Origin: Salinibacterium sp. PAMC 21357
GTDB lineage: Bacteria > Actinomycetota > Actinomycetes > Actinomycetales > Microbacteriaceae
DNA: 64,000 bases
Assembly (NCBI RefSeq): GCF_000247645.1
Contig: NZ_AHWA01000004.1
Coordinates: 62,001-126,000, forward strand
Direction of reading: 5' to 3'
Position 1 is the first letter of the stretch; every line of letters starts with the position of its first letter. The position numbers and the translations under genes were made by a program. Under the pieces are notes generated by a model. That model was not told where the DNA came from, did no database searches, and was given only the letters and a program-made list of their open reading frames with translations. Shown in pieces: positions 53,825-62,894 of the stretch.

Positions 53825-54838
53825 CTACTTGCGCAGCGTCGGCAGCACATCTCGACCAAATACGTCGAGAAATTGCGTCTGATTGCGGCCGACATTGTGC
53901 AGGTAAATACGGTCGAAACCGAGATCAAGATAGCTTTGGATGTAGGCGCGATGCACGTCCGGATCGGCGCTGACCGGCATCCGTCCTTCAAAGTCTTCTG
54001 GGCGCACCATGCGCGCGAGTTGTTCGATTTCGAATGGCGACCGGATGTCGTTCTTCGCGAACCGCAGGCCACCGTTCGGCCACTCAGTTATGGCGTTACT
54101 CATCGCTTGCTCGTCGGTCTCTGCCCAACTGAGGTGCAAGCGAAGCACGCGGCTCTGCTGGGAAGTGTCGCGCCCCGCTTCACGAGCGCCCTCAGCGAAT
54201 CGTTTGAGAAGCAGCTCGACTTTCTCGAGGGGCGCAGCTTCTGTGATGAGACCGTCAACGGTCTTGCCCGCGCGTTTGGCGGCGACAGGGCCGGCTGTTG
54301 CCACCAAGATCTCGGGCGCAGTTTCGGGCATTGTCCAAAGTCGGGTCGATTCCAGTCGATAAAACTGACCATCGTGCCGAACATCTTTGCCAGTCAAGCC
54401 CGACGCGAAAAGCTTCTTGATGATTTCGACCGCCTCGAACATACGGTTAATACGTTCTGGTGCCTCCGGCCAATACTGGCCAACGACATGCTCGTTGATC
54501 GCTTCGCCGCTGCCCAAACCCAACCAGTGGCGACCGGGGTTCATTGCGGCCAGTGTTGCTGAGGCTTGAGCAACCATTGCGGGATGCCAACGAAACGTTG
54601 GCGCGGTTACTCCGGTGCCCAGATCACCGGTCGTGGTCTGGCCAAGAGCACTCAACACGTTCCACACGAAGGACGCCTGCCCCTGCTGCGGAGTCCACGG
54701 CTGATAATGATCAGCCGCCATCACGCCACGAAAACCGCGTGACTCTGCATGCTGGGCGAACTCCAACACCTCGAGCGGATGAAACCTCTCGAGCATGGCG
54801 GCATAACCAATGTGGGGCGCAGAAACGGGTGCGGGCAT
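53825..54838 (-). CDS. FGD-family F420-dependent LLM oxidoreductase
   Basis: A 337-residue F420-dependent oxidoreductase of the glucose-6-phosphate-dehydrogenase-like family. It starts with [11 protein letters not shown], and has M-A-A-D-H-Y-Q-P-W near 38, [12 protein letters not shown] near 72, and [12 protein letters not shown] near 105. It shares the F420-binding layout with fgd in this window but differs in the phosphate pocket, so G6P need not be its substrate. I chose ATG 54838; the longer frame to 54910 reaches into the promoter region. It is the first gene of a run with cofE. Confidence 0.88.
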   Translation of the reverse strand: MPAPVSAPHIGYAAMLERFHPLEVLEFAQHAESRGFRGVMAADHYQPWTPQQGQASFVWNVLSALGQTTTGDLGTGVTAPTFRWHPAMVAQASATLAAMNPGRHWLGLGSGEAINEHVVGQYWPEAPERINRMFEAVEIIKKLFASGLTGKDVRHDGQFYRLESTRLWTMPETAPEILVATAGPVAAKRAGKTVDGLITEAAPLEKVELLLKRFAEGAREAGRDTSQQSRVLRLHLSWAETDEQAMSNAITEWPNGGLRFAKNDIRSPFEIEQLARMVRPEDFEGRMPVSADPDVHRAYIQSYLDLGFDRIYLHNVGRNQTQFLDVFGRDVLPTLRK

Positions 54839-54883
54839 CTGTCTATTGTTGCGCGGACTGGGATGCAGCCGCACGCACCGCTG

Positions 54884-54910
54884 ATTATCGTGGCCACAAA
54901 AACTCGTCAA
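54884..54910 (-). promoter_or_regulatory. Promoter candidate for the FGD-family/cofE unit
   Basis: On the minus strand TTGACG (54910-54905) and GATAAT (54889-54884) are separated by 15 bp, slightly short of the optimum. Transcription would begin about 40 bases before the ATG at 54838. The hexamers are good; the spacing is the weakness. Confidence 0.4.
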
Positions 54911-54918
54911 ATTGGGTC

Positions 54919-54948
54919 TTGATTCTCACTCAGCGATAGTTCTACACT
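54919..54948 (+). promoter_or_regulatory. Sigma70-like promoter for the leader ORF and 93-residue protein
   Basis: TTGATT at 54919-54924 and TACACT at 54943-54948 are spaced by 18 bp. It points to the small upstream ORF at 54981, about 30 bases further on, and is back-to-back with the cofE-unit promoter. Confidence 0.6.
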
Positions 54949-54980
54949 GAGCAAACGCCAACAATCGAAAGGAGCCCAGC

Positions 54981-55046
54981 GTGTTTATTTCAACTATCGG
55001 AATGATTCCGACTGCCGCCGGCTCCGTCGGCGCCTTCCCCGTCTAA
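54981..55046 (+). CDS. 21-residue upstream ORF (possible leader peptide)
   Basis: A GTG start with an AAAGGAG ribosome site 6 bp ahead is followed by 21 codons and TAA. The peptide has a hydrophobic N-terminal half (M-F-I-S-T-I-G-M-I-P) and a small-residue C-terminal half rich in Gly, Ala, Ser, Pro and Val. It contains no run of one amino acid that would suggest ribosome-mediated attenuation by a simple amino acid. A strong hairpin follows 14 bp after the stop. It may be a leader peptide, a small membrane-active protein or just an efficient short ORF. Confidence 0.5.
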   Translation: MFISTIGMIPTAAGSVGAFPV

Positions 55047-55060
55047 CCGGCTAGCGATTT

Positions 55061-55086
55061 CCGCCAACCGGTTCTGACGGTGGCGG
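55061..55086 (+). promoter_or_regulatory. Hairpin after the leader ORF
   Basis: CCGCCA-a-CCG pairs with CGG-TGGCGG around a GTTCTGA loop: nine base pairs, mostly G-C, with one bulge. A second hairpin, GCACGC-tatcg-GCGTGC, lies at 55121-55137 and a longer-range CTGACG/CGTCAG pair at 55139-55171. Together they form a structured leader of about 310 bases before the gene at 55268. None is followed by a T-tract. Confidence 0.5.
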
Positions 55087-55267
55087 CGCTCACGGAGCAC
55101 TACCCGGCTTGATTGCCTCTGCACGCTATCGGCGTGCGCTGACGCCTCACCCCTGCGGGCCGCATCGTCAGTTCTTCAAGTATTGCCGGGCGACCCACCT
55201 CACGAGACAGCGCGTACTTCTGCGCGCAAAATTTCGTAAAAACTCACTCATTGAAAGAGAAATCAGA

Positions 55268-55549
55268 ATGAATACACTGGTGACCGGCTCACGAAGTCGT
55301 CACAACGATCCCCCCGATAATCAGCAATCAGAACAACAGCACTCGTCGCGCCGTGCCTCACGGGTCGGCATAATTGATCGCCTCGCCCTGCACCTCGGAG
55401 TAGCTCTCGTCACGTGGAGCCGACGCCCGCGACGCAGCAACAACGTGGACCGTGTGAGGAATCAGGTTAACCGACAACTCGCCATCGAACGTCTCGAGAA
55501 AGTTCGCGCCCGCGATGAGTCCACGTATCCCTGGTTCATCATCCGATGA
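55268..55549 (+). CDS. Small basic protein of unknown function
   Basis: A 93-residue protein beginning [13 protein letters not shown] Gln/Ser-rich hydrophilic stretch precedes a short amphipathic/hydrophobic segment [18 protein letters not shown] near 48-65, followed by an Arg/Glu-rich helix. Small proteins with this hydrophobic-then-R-R-P pattern recur in Microbacteriaceae but have no known role. ATG 55268 has a GAAAGAGA-type ribosome site. It lies between the F420 oxidoreductase genes on the opposite strand, downstream of the structured leader. Confidence 0.65.
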   Translation: MNTLVTGSRSRHNDPPDNQQSEQQHSSRRASRVGIIDRLALHLGVALVTWSRRPRRSNNVDRVRNQVNRQLAIERLEKVRARDESTYPWFIIR

Positions 55550-55621
55550 ACCGACCGTCTGGCGGTCGTCGTCGAAGCAATTCTTCGACGACCGTCAGCC
55601 CGGTTGTTATCTAGGCAGAAG

Positions 55622-56637
55622 TTACAGCGCCCGCAAACGTGGGGCGATGTCGCGCCGAAGAGTTCAAGAAAGCGGCGCTGGTCGCCACCGGGCGCATGGA
55701 ACACCAGGTGGTTGAGGCCGGCATCCACATACTGACGAATCTCTTCGACAATCTTGTCTGGGTCATTACCCACGATCCAACGCGAGGCAATCTGCTCGAT
55801 GGGCAGAGCATCCGCTGCTCGTTCCATCTCGATGGGGTCAGTGATGTCGTGCTTCTGCTCTTTCGAGAGCGCGAGCGGCGCCCAGAAACGGGTGTTCTCG
55901 AGGGCGACGTCGGCATCGGTGTCGTACGAGAGCTTGATCTCGATCATCCGGTCAATGTCTTCGAACTTGCGGTCAGCCTTCGCCGCACCCTCCTTGACGC
56001 CCGGGATCAGCGCATCGTTGTACAGCGCCATACCCTTGCCCGACGTGCAAATGAAACCATCGCCCGCACGACCGGCATAGCGAGCAACCATCGGGCCACC
56101 GGCCGCAATGTAGATCGGGATGGGCTGGTCGGGGCGGTCATAGATGCTGGCTTCGTGAGTGGAATAGTACTCCCCCTCGAACGAAACGCGATCCTCGGTC
56201 CAGAGCGCTCGCATCAGTCGAACCGATTCGCGCAACCGAGCAAAGCGCTCCTTGAACTCAGGCCAATCTTGTTCGCCAGCACCACGGAATCCGGTCGCGA
56301 TCTCATTGAGAGCTTCACCGCTGCCGACACCGAGCATGATGCGCCCCGGATACAGACACCCCATCGTGGCGAAGGCCTGCGCCAAAACGGCAGGGTTGTA
56401 ACGGAACGTCGGAGTCATCACACTCGTGCCGATGCGAATAGTGCTGGTGCGTTCCCCCACAGCAGCCATCCAGCTCAACGAGAAGGGCGCGTGGCCGCCT
56501 TCGTGACGCCAGGGCTGAAAGTGGTCGCTGACCGCAACACTCTCCATACCGTGAGCTTCAGCCGCCACCGCAATCTCTACGAGCTCACGCGGGGCGAACT
56601 GTTCAGCAGAAGCTTTGTATCCGAGTGTGAGAGTCAT
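55622..56637 (-). CDS. fgd: F420-dependent glucose-6-phosphate dehydrogenase with apparent 1-base frameshift near its end
   Basis: FGD oxidises glucose 6-phosphate to 6-phosphogluconolactone and reduces F420, supplying F420H2 to LLM reductases. The N-terminus [25 protein letters not shown] near 40, [11 protein letters not shown] near 73 and F-I-C-T-S-G-K-G near 195 match FGD closely. After R-F-L-E-L-F-G the frame changes: the expected [10 protein letters not shown]-stop is in the other frame, ending at 55622-55624. A base missing in the CGCGCC tract at 55651-55656 explains it. Uncorrected, the frame runs on to 55462. Corrected length is about 338 residues. It follows coaD by 18 bp. Confidence 0.88.
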
Positions 56638-56655
56638 AGACCCATTGTGCCGGTG

Positions 56656-57144
56656 TTAGTCGCGAGGCGCTTGCAAAAAATCAGAAACAACACGAGGAAC
56701 GTACGACGCGACATCTCCCCCGAGCGCAGCAACCTGACGCACCAGCGAACTTGACACATAAGCGTGAGCAGGGTTCGGGAGCATGAAAATAGTTTCTACG
56801 GCAGCCAAATCACGGTTCACAATCGCCATCGGGGTTTCGTAGGCGACATCCACTTGAGAACGGATGCCCTTGACGATCACACTGGCACCAACATCGGTGC
56901 AGTAATCAACAAGAAGCCCCATGCTCCAACTCGTGACCCGGATGTTGCCCTCGAGGCCGGCATCAGCAACCGCTTGCTCGATGAGCGAAACGCGCTGCGC
57001 AATCGGCAAAAGCGCAGTCTTGCCGGGATTGTGCACAACCAGAACGTGCACTTCGTCAAAAGTTTTTGCCGCCCGTTCAATCACATCCAGGTGGCCCAGG
57101 GTGACAGGGTCAAAGGACCCAGGAACGACAGCGATCCGACTCAT
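56656..57144 (-). CDS. coaD: Phosphopantetheine adenylyltransferase
   Basis: Fourth step of CoA biosynthesis; joins 4'-phosphopantetheine and ATP to give dephospho-CoA. The 162 residues include the nucleotidyltransferase motif [11 protein letters not shown] near 9-19, K-G-I-R near 92 and the I-S/V-S-S-S-L-V-R motif near 133. It follows recG by 72 bp and precedes fgd by 18 bp on the same strand, so fgd is probably co-transcribed with it. Confidence 0.96.
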   Translation of the reverse strand: MSRIAVVPGSFDPVTLGHLDVIERAAKTFDEVHVLVVHNPGKTALLPIAQRVSLIEQAVADAGLEGNIRVTSWSMGLLVDYCTDVGASVIVKGIRSQVDVAYETPMAIVNRDLAAVETIFMLPNPAHAYVSSSLVRQVAALGGDVASYVPRVVSDFLQAPRD

Positions 57145-57216
57145 GCTTCAACGATAGTGGCTCAGTGCTGCTCGCCGCGTGGGAGTTCGCTGTGCGGAAA
57201 ACTTGACCGCGGTGCG

Positions 57217-59394
57217 CTAGTTCTTGCCTAGGAAGGCTTCGGCACTTTCGTCGAGGCGACGGGTGAGAGCTTCGGCGAGCGCCGGGTGCTCCCCCAACGT
57301 CGGGTCGATGGCCAAGACTGTCTGCGCAGCCTCACGCGCTTCAGTGATGAGTTGCCCATCGTTGGCAACCCGCAGCAGTTTGAGGCTGGAACGCCCGCCA
57401 GACTGAACGCCGCCGAGCACGTCGCCTTCTCGCCGAAGCTCCAGGTCTTTGTTGGCGAGCTCGAAACCGTCCAGAGTGGATGCCACAGCCTCAACGCGTT
57501 CGCGCGCCAACGACTCAACTTCGGCTGCGGTCACAAACAGGCAGAGCCCCGGAACGCCGCCGCGACCAACGCGGCCACGCAATTGATGCAACTGAGAAAC
57601 GCCAAAGCGATCAGCATCGAGCACCACCATGACCGAAGCGTTCGGTACGTCAACGCCAACCTCGATCACCGTTGTCGCTACGAGAACATCGATGTCGCCG
57701 GCGGCGAACGCCTGCATGAGCTCATCTTTTTCTTCGCTAGAGAGCTTGCCGTGCAGCGCTTCAATGCGTTTGCCTGCGAGAACCTCGTTGCTGCGCAGCG
57801 ATGCCAGCACCTCGGTGACGTTAGCTATCGGCCGGGGCGGGGCGCCATCCGGATCGTCAGATGCTTTCGGCGCGGGTTCGCTGCCGGGTTCTTCACTCTT
57901 GGCATCGATCGCCGGGCACACGACGAAACCTTGACGGCCGATCGCAAGTTCTTCGGCTAGACGTTGCCACACGCGCGATACCCAGCCCGGTTTCTCGGCG
58001 AGCGGCACAACATGGCTACTGATCGGCTGGCGACCGGCCGGCAGCTCGGCAATCGACGAAATATCGAGGTCACCGAACACTGTCATGGCGACAGTGCGCG
58101 GGATGGGGGTCGCTGTGAGAACAAGAACGTGCGGCGGCTTAGCGCCCTTGAGACGCAACGCTTCGCGCTGGTCGACCCCGAAGCGGTGCTGCTCGTCGAC
58201 AACGACAAGCCCGAGATCGATGAAACTGACCGCGTCACCGAGAAGCGCGTGCGTGCCGATGACAATGCGCGATGCCCCCGAGATAGTCGCCAGCAGTGCC
58301 TTCTTGCGTTCGGCCGTTGGCAACTGGCCGGTGATGATGGTCGGGCGCAGTTCGGCCGCCAGATCAGGGCCAAGCGTGCGCACAATGGAACGGAAATGCT
58401 GATGAGCCAAAACCTCCGTGGGGGCAAGGAGAGCGGATTGGCCACCCGATTGAGCCACCGCGAGCATTGCCCGCAACGCAACGAGAGTCTTACCGGAACC
58501 CACCTCGCCCTGCACCAGTCGATTCATCGGCACTGGCTCAGCGAGGTCGAGGAAAATCTGCTCACCAACCGTCTGTTGGTCGCCCGTGAGCGTAAACGGA
58601 AGCGCAGCGTCGAAACCCTCAAGCAACGAACCCGCCGTGCGCGCAATAGCCTCAGACTCGCGCTGCTTCTGACGCTGTTGCAACAGCGCAGACTGCAACA
58701 CGAACGCCTCCTGAAACCGCAGCGCGTCTCGAGCTGCCCGCCAGTCAGAATCAACTTTGGGCCGATGAATCTGCTCGAGCGCCTTCGCGAACGGCAACAG
58801 CTCACGTTCGCGACGAACGGCATCCGGCACGGGGTCGTCAAGCGGCCCCAGAGTATCCAGCACGACCTCGACGGCTTTCTGAATTTGCCAACTCGCCACC
58901 GTCGACGTCGCCGGATAAATCGGGATGGGTTGCTCGGCCCACGACTTGGCCTGCTCGGGCTTCTTCAGCTCGAGAGCATCCCGGTCAAAAAGTTCGTAGT
59001 CGGGGTGAGCGAGCTGGCGGGTGCCCCGATATTGGCCAACCTTGCCCGCAAAAATCCCGCGCACGCCAGGCGAGAGCTCATTAGCGCGCCACGCCTGATT
59101 GAAAAACGTGAGAGTCAGGATGCCGGTGCCGTCGCTGATCGACACCTCAAGAATCGAGCCACGCTTATTGCGCATCGGACGATTGCGCACCTCCCGCACC
59201 TCGGCCACGATCGTAACCGCCTCATCCAGTGGCAACTGGGCCAGCGCGGTAAGTTCGCCCCGCCGCGCATAACGCCGCGGATAGTGGGTCATGAGATCGC
59301 CCACCGTCTGCAGGCCCAGACCACGTTGCATCGACGTGGCGGTGCGCCCGCCCAAGACGGCGCTGAGCTTCTGATCGAGGGGCGAGGTCACCAT
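57217..59394 (-). CDS. recG: ATP-dependent DNA helicase RecG
   Basis: Branch-migrating superfamily 2 helicase that rescues stalled forks. From ATG 59394 it has 725 residues. The N-terminal wedge/OB domain includes H-Y-P-R-R-Y near 35; helicase motifs are G-E-V-G-S-G-K-T near 307, D-E-Q-H-R-F-G-V near 415, T-A-T-P-I-P-R-T near 437 and H-Q-L-R-G-R-V-G-R-G near 625. The longer frame to 59457 adds a segment not typical of RecG. Divergent from rsmD with 133 bp between starts. Confidence 0.95.
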   Translation of the reverse strand: MVTSPLDQKLSAVLGGRTATSMQRGLGLQTVGDLMTHYPRRYARRGELTALAQLPLDEAVTIVAEVREVRNRPMRNKRGSILEVSISDGTGILTLTFFNQAWRANELSPGVRGIFAGKVGQYRGTRQLAHPDYELFDRDALELKKPEQAKSWAEQPIPIYPATSTVASWQIQKAVEVVLDTLGPLDDPVPDAVRRERELLPFAKALEQIHRPKVDSDWRAARDALRFQEAFVLQSALLQQRQKQRESEAIARTAGSLLEGFDAALPFTLTGDQQTVGEQIFLDLAEPVPMNRLVQGEVGSGKTLVALRAMLAVAQSGGQSALLAPTEVLAHQHFRSIVRTLGPDLAAELRPTIITGQLPTAERKKALLATISGASRIVIGTHALLGDAVSFIDLGLVVVDEQHRFGVDQREALRLKGAKPPHVLVLTATPIPRTVAMTVFGDLDISSIAELPAGRQPISSHVVPLAEKPGWVSRVWQRLAEELAIGRQGFVVCPAIDAKSEEPGSEPAPKASDDPDGAPPRPIANVTEVLASLRSNEVLAGKRIEALHGKLSSEEKDELMQAFAAGDIDVLVATTVIEVGVDVPNASVMVVLDADRFGVSQLHQLRGRVGRGGVPGLCLFVTAAEVESLARERVEAVASTLDGFELANKDLELRREGDVLGGVQSGGRSSLKLLRVANDGQLITEAREAAQTVLAIDPTLGEHPALAEALTRRLDESAEAFLGKN

Positions 59395-59527
59395 AGAAGA
59401 GTACCGGGGACCACCGGCGTTCACTCTGCACGGCCGAGTGATCGTGGCGCAACGCAAGCACTGCCGAACACGAACCCCACGAGTGCCTTCCCACCCACGC
59501 GCTCACCCGGGCTAGGCTCGACACGCT

Positions 59528-60100
59528 ATGACACGCATCATTGCCGGATATGCCGGCTCCCTCACCATTGCCGTTCCGAGCGCGGGAACCCGCCCTACAA
59601 GCGACCGCCTGCGCGAAGCGATCTTCTCCGCGCTCGAAGCCCGGAACGCCATCGATGGCGCCCGCGTGCTCGACCTCTATGCCGGCACCGGAGCACTCGG
59701 ACTCGAATCGGCCTCGCGCGGCGCACCCCACGTCACCCTCGTGGAGAATAATTCGCGGGCTGCCGCCACCTGCCGCAAGAACGCCACGCTCATCGCCGCA
59801 AAGGCTCCGCGCGGGTCAAAGCCGATCATCCTCACCGCCGCCCGCACCGTACACACTTTTTTGGAGACATCCGGAGATCAGTGGGATCTGGTATTCATCG
59901 ACCCGCCCTACGAACTCGGCAATGGCGAACTTCTCGTGGCTCTCGAACTGCTCGCCAGCCAGCTCAGCCCTGACGCGCTCGTCATCGTCGAACGCAGCTC
60001 ACGGGACCCCGAACCGGCCTGGCCTGCCGGTCTCGAACTCGACCGCCGCAAAGACTACGGCGACACCACGCTCTACTGGGTTCAGCCAACCGAGATCTAG
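59528..60100 (+). CDS. rsmD: 16S rRNA (guanine966-N2)-methyltransferase RsmD
   Basis: SAM-dependent methyltransferase that modifies G966 in 16S rRNA. The 190 residues have R-I-I-A-G at the start, R-P-T-S-D-R-L-R-E-A-I-F near 25, L-D-L-Y-A-G-T-G-A-L-G near 48-58 and the catalytic D-P-P-Y near 123. It is divergent from recG; rsmD is usually codirectional with coaD, so this region has been rearranged or inverted. Stop is 42 bp from the thiL stop. Confidence 0.95.
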   Translation: MTRIIAGYAGSLTIAVPSAGTRPTSDRLREAIFSALEARNAIDGARVLDLYAGTGALGLESASRGAPHVTLVENNSRAAATCRKNATLIAAKAPRGSKPIILTAARTVHTFLETSGDQWDLVFIDPPYELGNGELLVALELLASQLSPDALVIVERSSRDPEPAWPAGLELDRRKDYGDTTLYWVQPTEI

Positions 60101-60142
60101 CTGGCAGCCGCCTATGCGTCAGCAAGTCCAGCCAGACGCAAT

Positions 60143-61135
60143 TCAGCCGACCGCGCCATCCCAGCCCGCATAAGGATCCCAACCGCCACGCTCGGTGTAC
60201 GCAACACCATCGACGAGCAAACCTTCGCCGTCGACGACATGACCGATCGCGCGGAATCCCGCCGGCAACGGCGTTGACTTGGGAAAAGTTGCGAGCAGCG
60301 AATGATCTTCTCCACCGTCTAGCTGCACGCGGCCACCCACCGCCTCCGCTGACAGATCAAGACCAACACCGCTCGCGGTAGCAATGCGGCGGGCATCAAT
60401 CGCTAGCCCGTCGCTGAGATCGAGCATGGCCGTCGCGCCACCGAGCGACGCGGCTTTGCCATCAGCGATCGGTGGAGCAGGCCGGAGCTGGGCGGCAATG
60501 GCAGCGGGATGCTGGGTCGCTAGCGCTAGGGCGGCTGCAGCATCCGGTTCCCCATCGACGACACCGTCAGTAAACAGCAGGCGCAGACCCTCGGCCGCGA
60601 GACCGAGCGTGCCGGAAACCGCAATTATGTCGCCGACGCGGGCGCCCGAACGCAACACGGGCGAACGGCCCTCAAGATCACCAAACGCCGTGATGACAAT
60701 CGTCAACACCGTCGAGACTGAAAGGTCACCACCGATGACTCCGCAGCCGGGCGCGAGAGTCTCGCAACCGTCGCGTAAACCATCCGCAATCGCCTCGAGT
60801 GATGCCACCGGGGTGTCATTGGGGGCAGCGATAGCGACAACAAGCCCGGTGGGCACTGCCCCCATCGCAGCGATATCAGAAAGGTTCGTGGCCGCAGCTT
60901 TCCAGCCGAGGTCGTACGGTGTCGACCAGGCAAGCCGAAAGTCGGGGCCATGGATCATCATGTCGGTCGTGATGACCATGCGCTTATCCGGGGCGGCGAG
61001 AACAGCTGAGTCGTCACCGGGACCGATCAGTTCCGCTGCAGCGGAGGGCAGTCGCGGAAAGATGCGTTTGAGGGCATCTAACTCGCCAACGTGGCCGAGC
61101 GTGTCACTGTGGTCGCCCTCGCGGTCAATCGTCAT
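60143..61135 (-). CDS. thiL: Thiamine-monophosphate kinase
   Basis: Phosphorylates thiamine monophosphate to TPP, the cofactor required by the TPP enzyme at 39-40.7 kb and by core metabolism. The 330 residues have G-P-G-D-D-S-A-V-L near 45, T-T-D-M-M-I near 60, W-K-A-A-A-T-N-L-S-D-I-A-A-M-G-A near 78 and G-G-D-L-S near 125. ATG 61135 is chosen since M-T-I-D-R-E-G fits and the next upstream frame overlaps the divergent lipoprotein gene. No TPP riboswitch is seen in the 23-bp divergent gap. Confidence 0.94.
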   Translation of the reverse strand: MTIDREGDHSDTLGHVGELDALKRIFPRLPSAAAELIGPGDDSAVLAAPDKRMVITTDMMIHGPDFRLAWSTPYDLGWKAAATNLSDIAAMGAVPTGLVVAIAAPNDTPVASLEAIADGLRDGCETLAPGCGVIGGDLSVSTVLTIVITAFGDLEGRSPVLRSGARVGDIIAVSGTLGLAAEGLRLLFTDGVVDGEPDAAAALALATQHPAAIAAQLRPAPPIADGKAASLGGATAMLDLSDGLAIDARRIATASGVGLDLSAEAVGGRVQLDGGEDHSLLATFPKSTPLPAGFRAIGHVVDGEGLLVDGVAYTERGGWDPYAGWDGAVG

Positions 61136-61158
61136 ATTCTCACGGTAGCCTGAAGCAG

Positions 61159-61707
61159 ATGAGATCGACGACCCGCACCCCCGTTTTGGCACTGCTTGCA
61201 GTCGCTCCGTTGCTTGCCACGCTGGCCGGATGCTCGACGATCCTTCCCCTTGAACCCGCCGACGATGCCGCAAACCCCGCGTGCGCAGACGTAATTGTTC
61301 GGCTGCCAGACACCGTTGCCGGCCTCGATATTCGCGAAACTAACGCGCAAGGCACAGCAGCGTGGGGAGAACCCGCGAATGTGCTGGTGCGGTGCGGAGT
61401 CGCCGTTCCGGATCCGACTGCGGCTCTGGCCTGTGTGACGGCCCCCGAAAATGGCATCGACTGGTTGCGCGACGATAGCGACGCCCCGAACTTCGTCTTC
61501 ACGACCTACGGCCGCGACCCCGCCGTGCAAGTCATTATTGACAGCGATGGCGACCCCGATGTTGAAGGCGATGAGGTGTCTGGCCTCGATGCGTTGACTG
61601 AGCTTGCTGGCGCCGTGAGTCAGATCACAGCAGAGCGGTTTTGTGTCGCATTGTCCGACGCCCCCGCGCCAACAGCAACGCCCACACCCGCCGCAGAATC
61701 CGAGTAG
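61159..61707 (+). CDS. DUF3515 family lipoprotein
   Basis: A 182-residue protein of the actinobacterial DUF3515 family. The lipobox A-T-L-A-G-C25 predicts a surface lipoprotein. The domain has A-N-P-A-C-A-D-V near 40, W-G-E-P-A-N-V-L-V-R-C-G near 70 and D-W-L-R near 101. The two Cys after the lipobox may pair. The Pro/Thr tail ends it. It is regularly found between ddl and thiL in relatives, here on the opposite strand. Function is unknown. Confidence 0.88.
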   Translation: MRSTTRTPVLALLAVAPLLATLAGCSTILPLEPADDAANPACADVIVRLPDTVAGLDIRETNAQGTAAWGEPANVLVRCGVAVPDPTAALACVTAPENGIDWLRDDSDAPNFVFTTYGRDPAVQVIIDSDGDPDVEGDEVSGLDALTELAGAVSQITAERFCVALSDAPAPTATPTPAAESE

Positions 61708-61754
61708 CCAGCGGGCAGCAGCTGTTATCGACGGCGAGGCAGCCGCTTGCCGCG

Positions 61755-62891
61755 CTAGCGAACAGTCTCGCGCCCGAGCTCGATAAGTTCATCGATGAGT
61801 TCGGGATACGTCATCCCGCTCGCTGCCCAGCACTTGGGGAACATAGAAATGGGCGTGAACCCGGGCAACGTGTTGATTTCGTTGACCACAAATTCGACGC
61901 CATCGAAGAAGAAATCCACGCGGGCTAGCCCTGCGCCACCAATTGCTTCGAAGGCACGGGCCGCAGTGCGCTGCATCTGCCACAATTCGCCATCGTGCAA
62001 CGGTGCGGGGCAAATCAGTTCGGCAGCCGAGACGTCAAGATATTTAGCTTCGAAGTCGTAGAAGTCCCGCCCCGTGACCACAATTTCGCCCGCGACACTC
62101 ACGCGAGTATCGCCGCCGTCGCGCCCAGAGAGCACGCCACATTCGATTTCGCGGCCCGTCATCGCCTGCTCGACCAGTGCTGTGGAATCTTCTGCAAAAG
62201 CAGTCGCGAATGCATTGACAAGCTCGTCGGGGCTCGTCACTTTCGTCACTCCCACTGAGGAACCCGCACGCGCTGGCTTCACGAAGACAGGAAATCCGAG
62301 ACTCGACGCCCGTTGACGCCAGACCGCCGGCTGACGTTGCCACTGCACCGCAGAGACCGTCACCCACGGAGCAACAGCTACCCCGGCAGCTTCTAGAGCA
62401 AGCTTCGTAAAGTGCTTGTTCATTCCCATCGCCGACGCGAGCACACCGTTGCCGACATAAGGCAGGCCAGTGAGCTCGATGAGCCCCTGAATTGTGCCGT
62501 CTTCACCAAAAGGGCCGTGCAGGATCGGGAACACAACATCGACATCGCCGAGGCTGCGGGTGCTGCCGTCGGCATCCGTCACTGTTAGCTCGCTAGAGAG
62601 CGCCGATTCTGGCCAGTGGATGCGGGTGTCATTGTCGGTAACTTCCGGCATCTCATCCGGGTTCAGCGCAAACTTGTCGGCATCATCCGGCTGCAAGGTG
62701 AAAGCACCGTCACGAGTAATCCCGACCGGGATCACCGTGTACTTCGCGCGATCGATTGCTGACAATACCCCGCCTGCGGTAGCGCAGCTGATGCTGTGTT
62801 CCGAAGAACGACCGCCGAACAGCAACACAACGGTGGTTGTGGGCTTGGCCGGCAATGGGGACATGGCCGTTGTGGTGGGCTGGTCCGTCAT
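61755..62891 (-). CDS. ddl: D-alanine--D-alanine ligase
   Basis: ATP-grasp enzyme forming D-Ala-D-Ala for peptidoglycan. The 378 residues have L-F-G-G-R-S-S-E-H-S near 25-34, H-G-P-F-G-E-D-G-T near 130, K-P-A-R-A-G-S-S-V-G near 215 and N-E-I-N-T-L-P-G-F near 345. It follows gpsA by 3 bp and is in the conserved plsC-gpsA-ddl order. Confidence 0.96.
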   Translation of the reverse strand: MTDQPTTTAMSPLPAKPTTTVVLLFGGRSSEHSISCATAGGVLSAIDRAKYTVIPVGITRDGAFTLQPDDADKFALNPDEMPEVTDNDTRIHWPESALSSELTVTDADGSTRSLGDVDVVFPILHGPFGEDGTIQGLIELTGLPYVGNGVLASAMGMNKHFTKLALEAAGVAVAPWVTVSAVQWQRQPAVWRQRASSLGFPVFVKPARAGSSVGVTKVTSPDELVNAFATAFAEDSTALVEQAMTGREIECGVLSGRDGGDTRVSVAGEIVVTGRDFYDFEAKYLDVSAAELICPAPLHDGELWQMQRTAARAFEAIGGAGLARVDFFFDGVEFVVNEINTLPGFTPISMFPKCWAASGMTYPELIDELIELGRETVR

Positions 62892-62894
62892 CGT

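Noticed and set aside
55462-55650. C-terminal extension of the F420-dependent dehydrogenase with a C-x-x-C-x-x-C-like motif, possible metal-binding addition
   Set aside because: The extension appears only after an apparent one-base loss; the other frame restores the family's normal ending, so the motif is a frameshift artefact.
57964-59751. Plus-strand frame of about 595 codons opposite recG
   Set aside because: It is His/Arg-rich, has no domain, and runs into the start of rsmD; recG motifs are clear on the minus strand.
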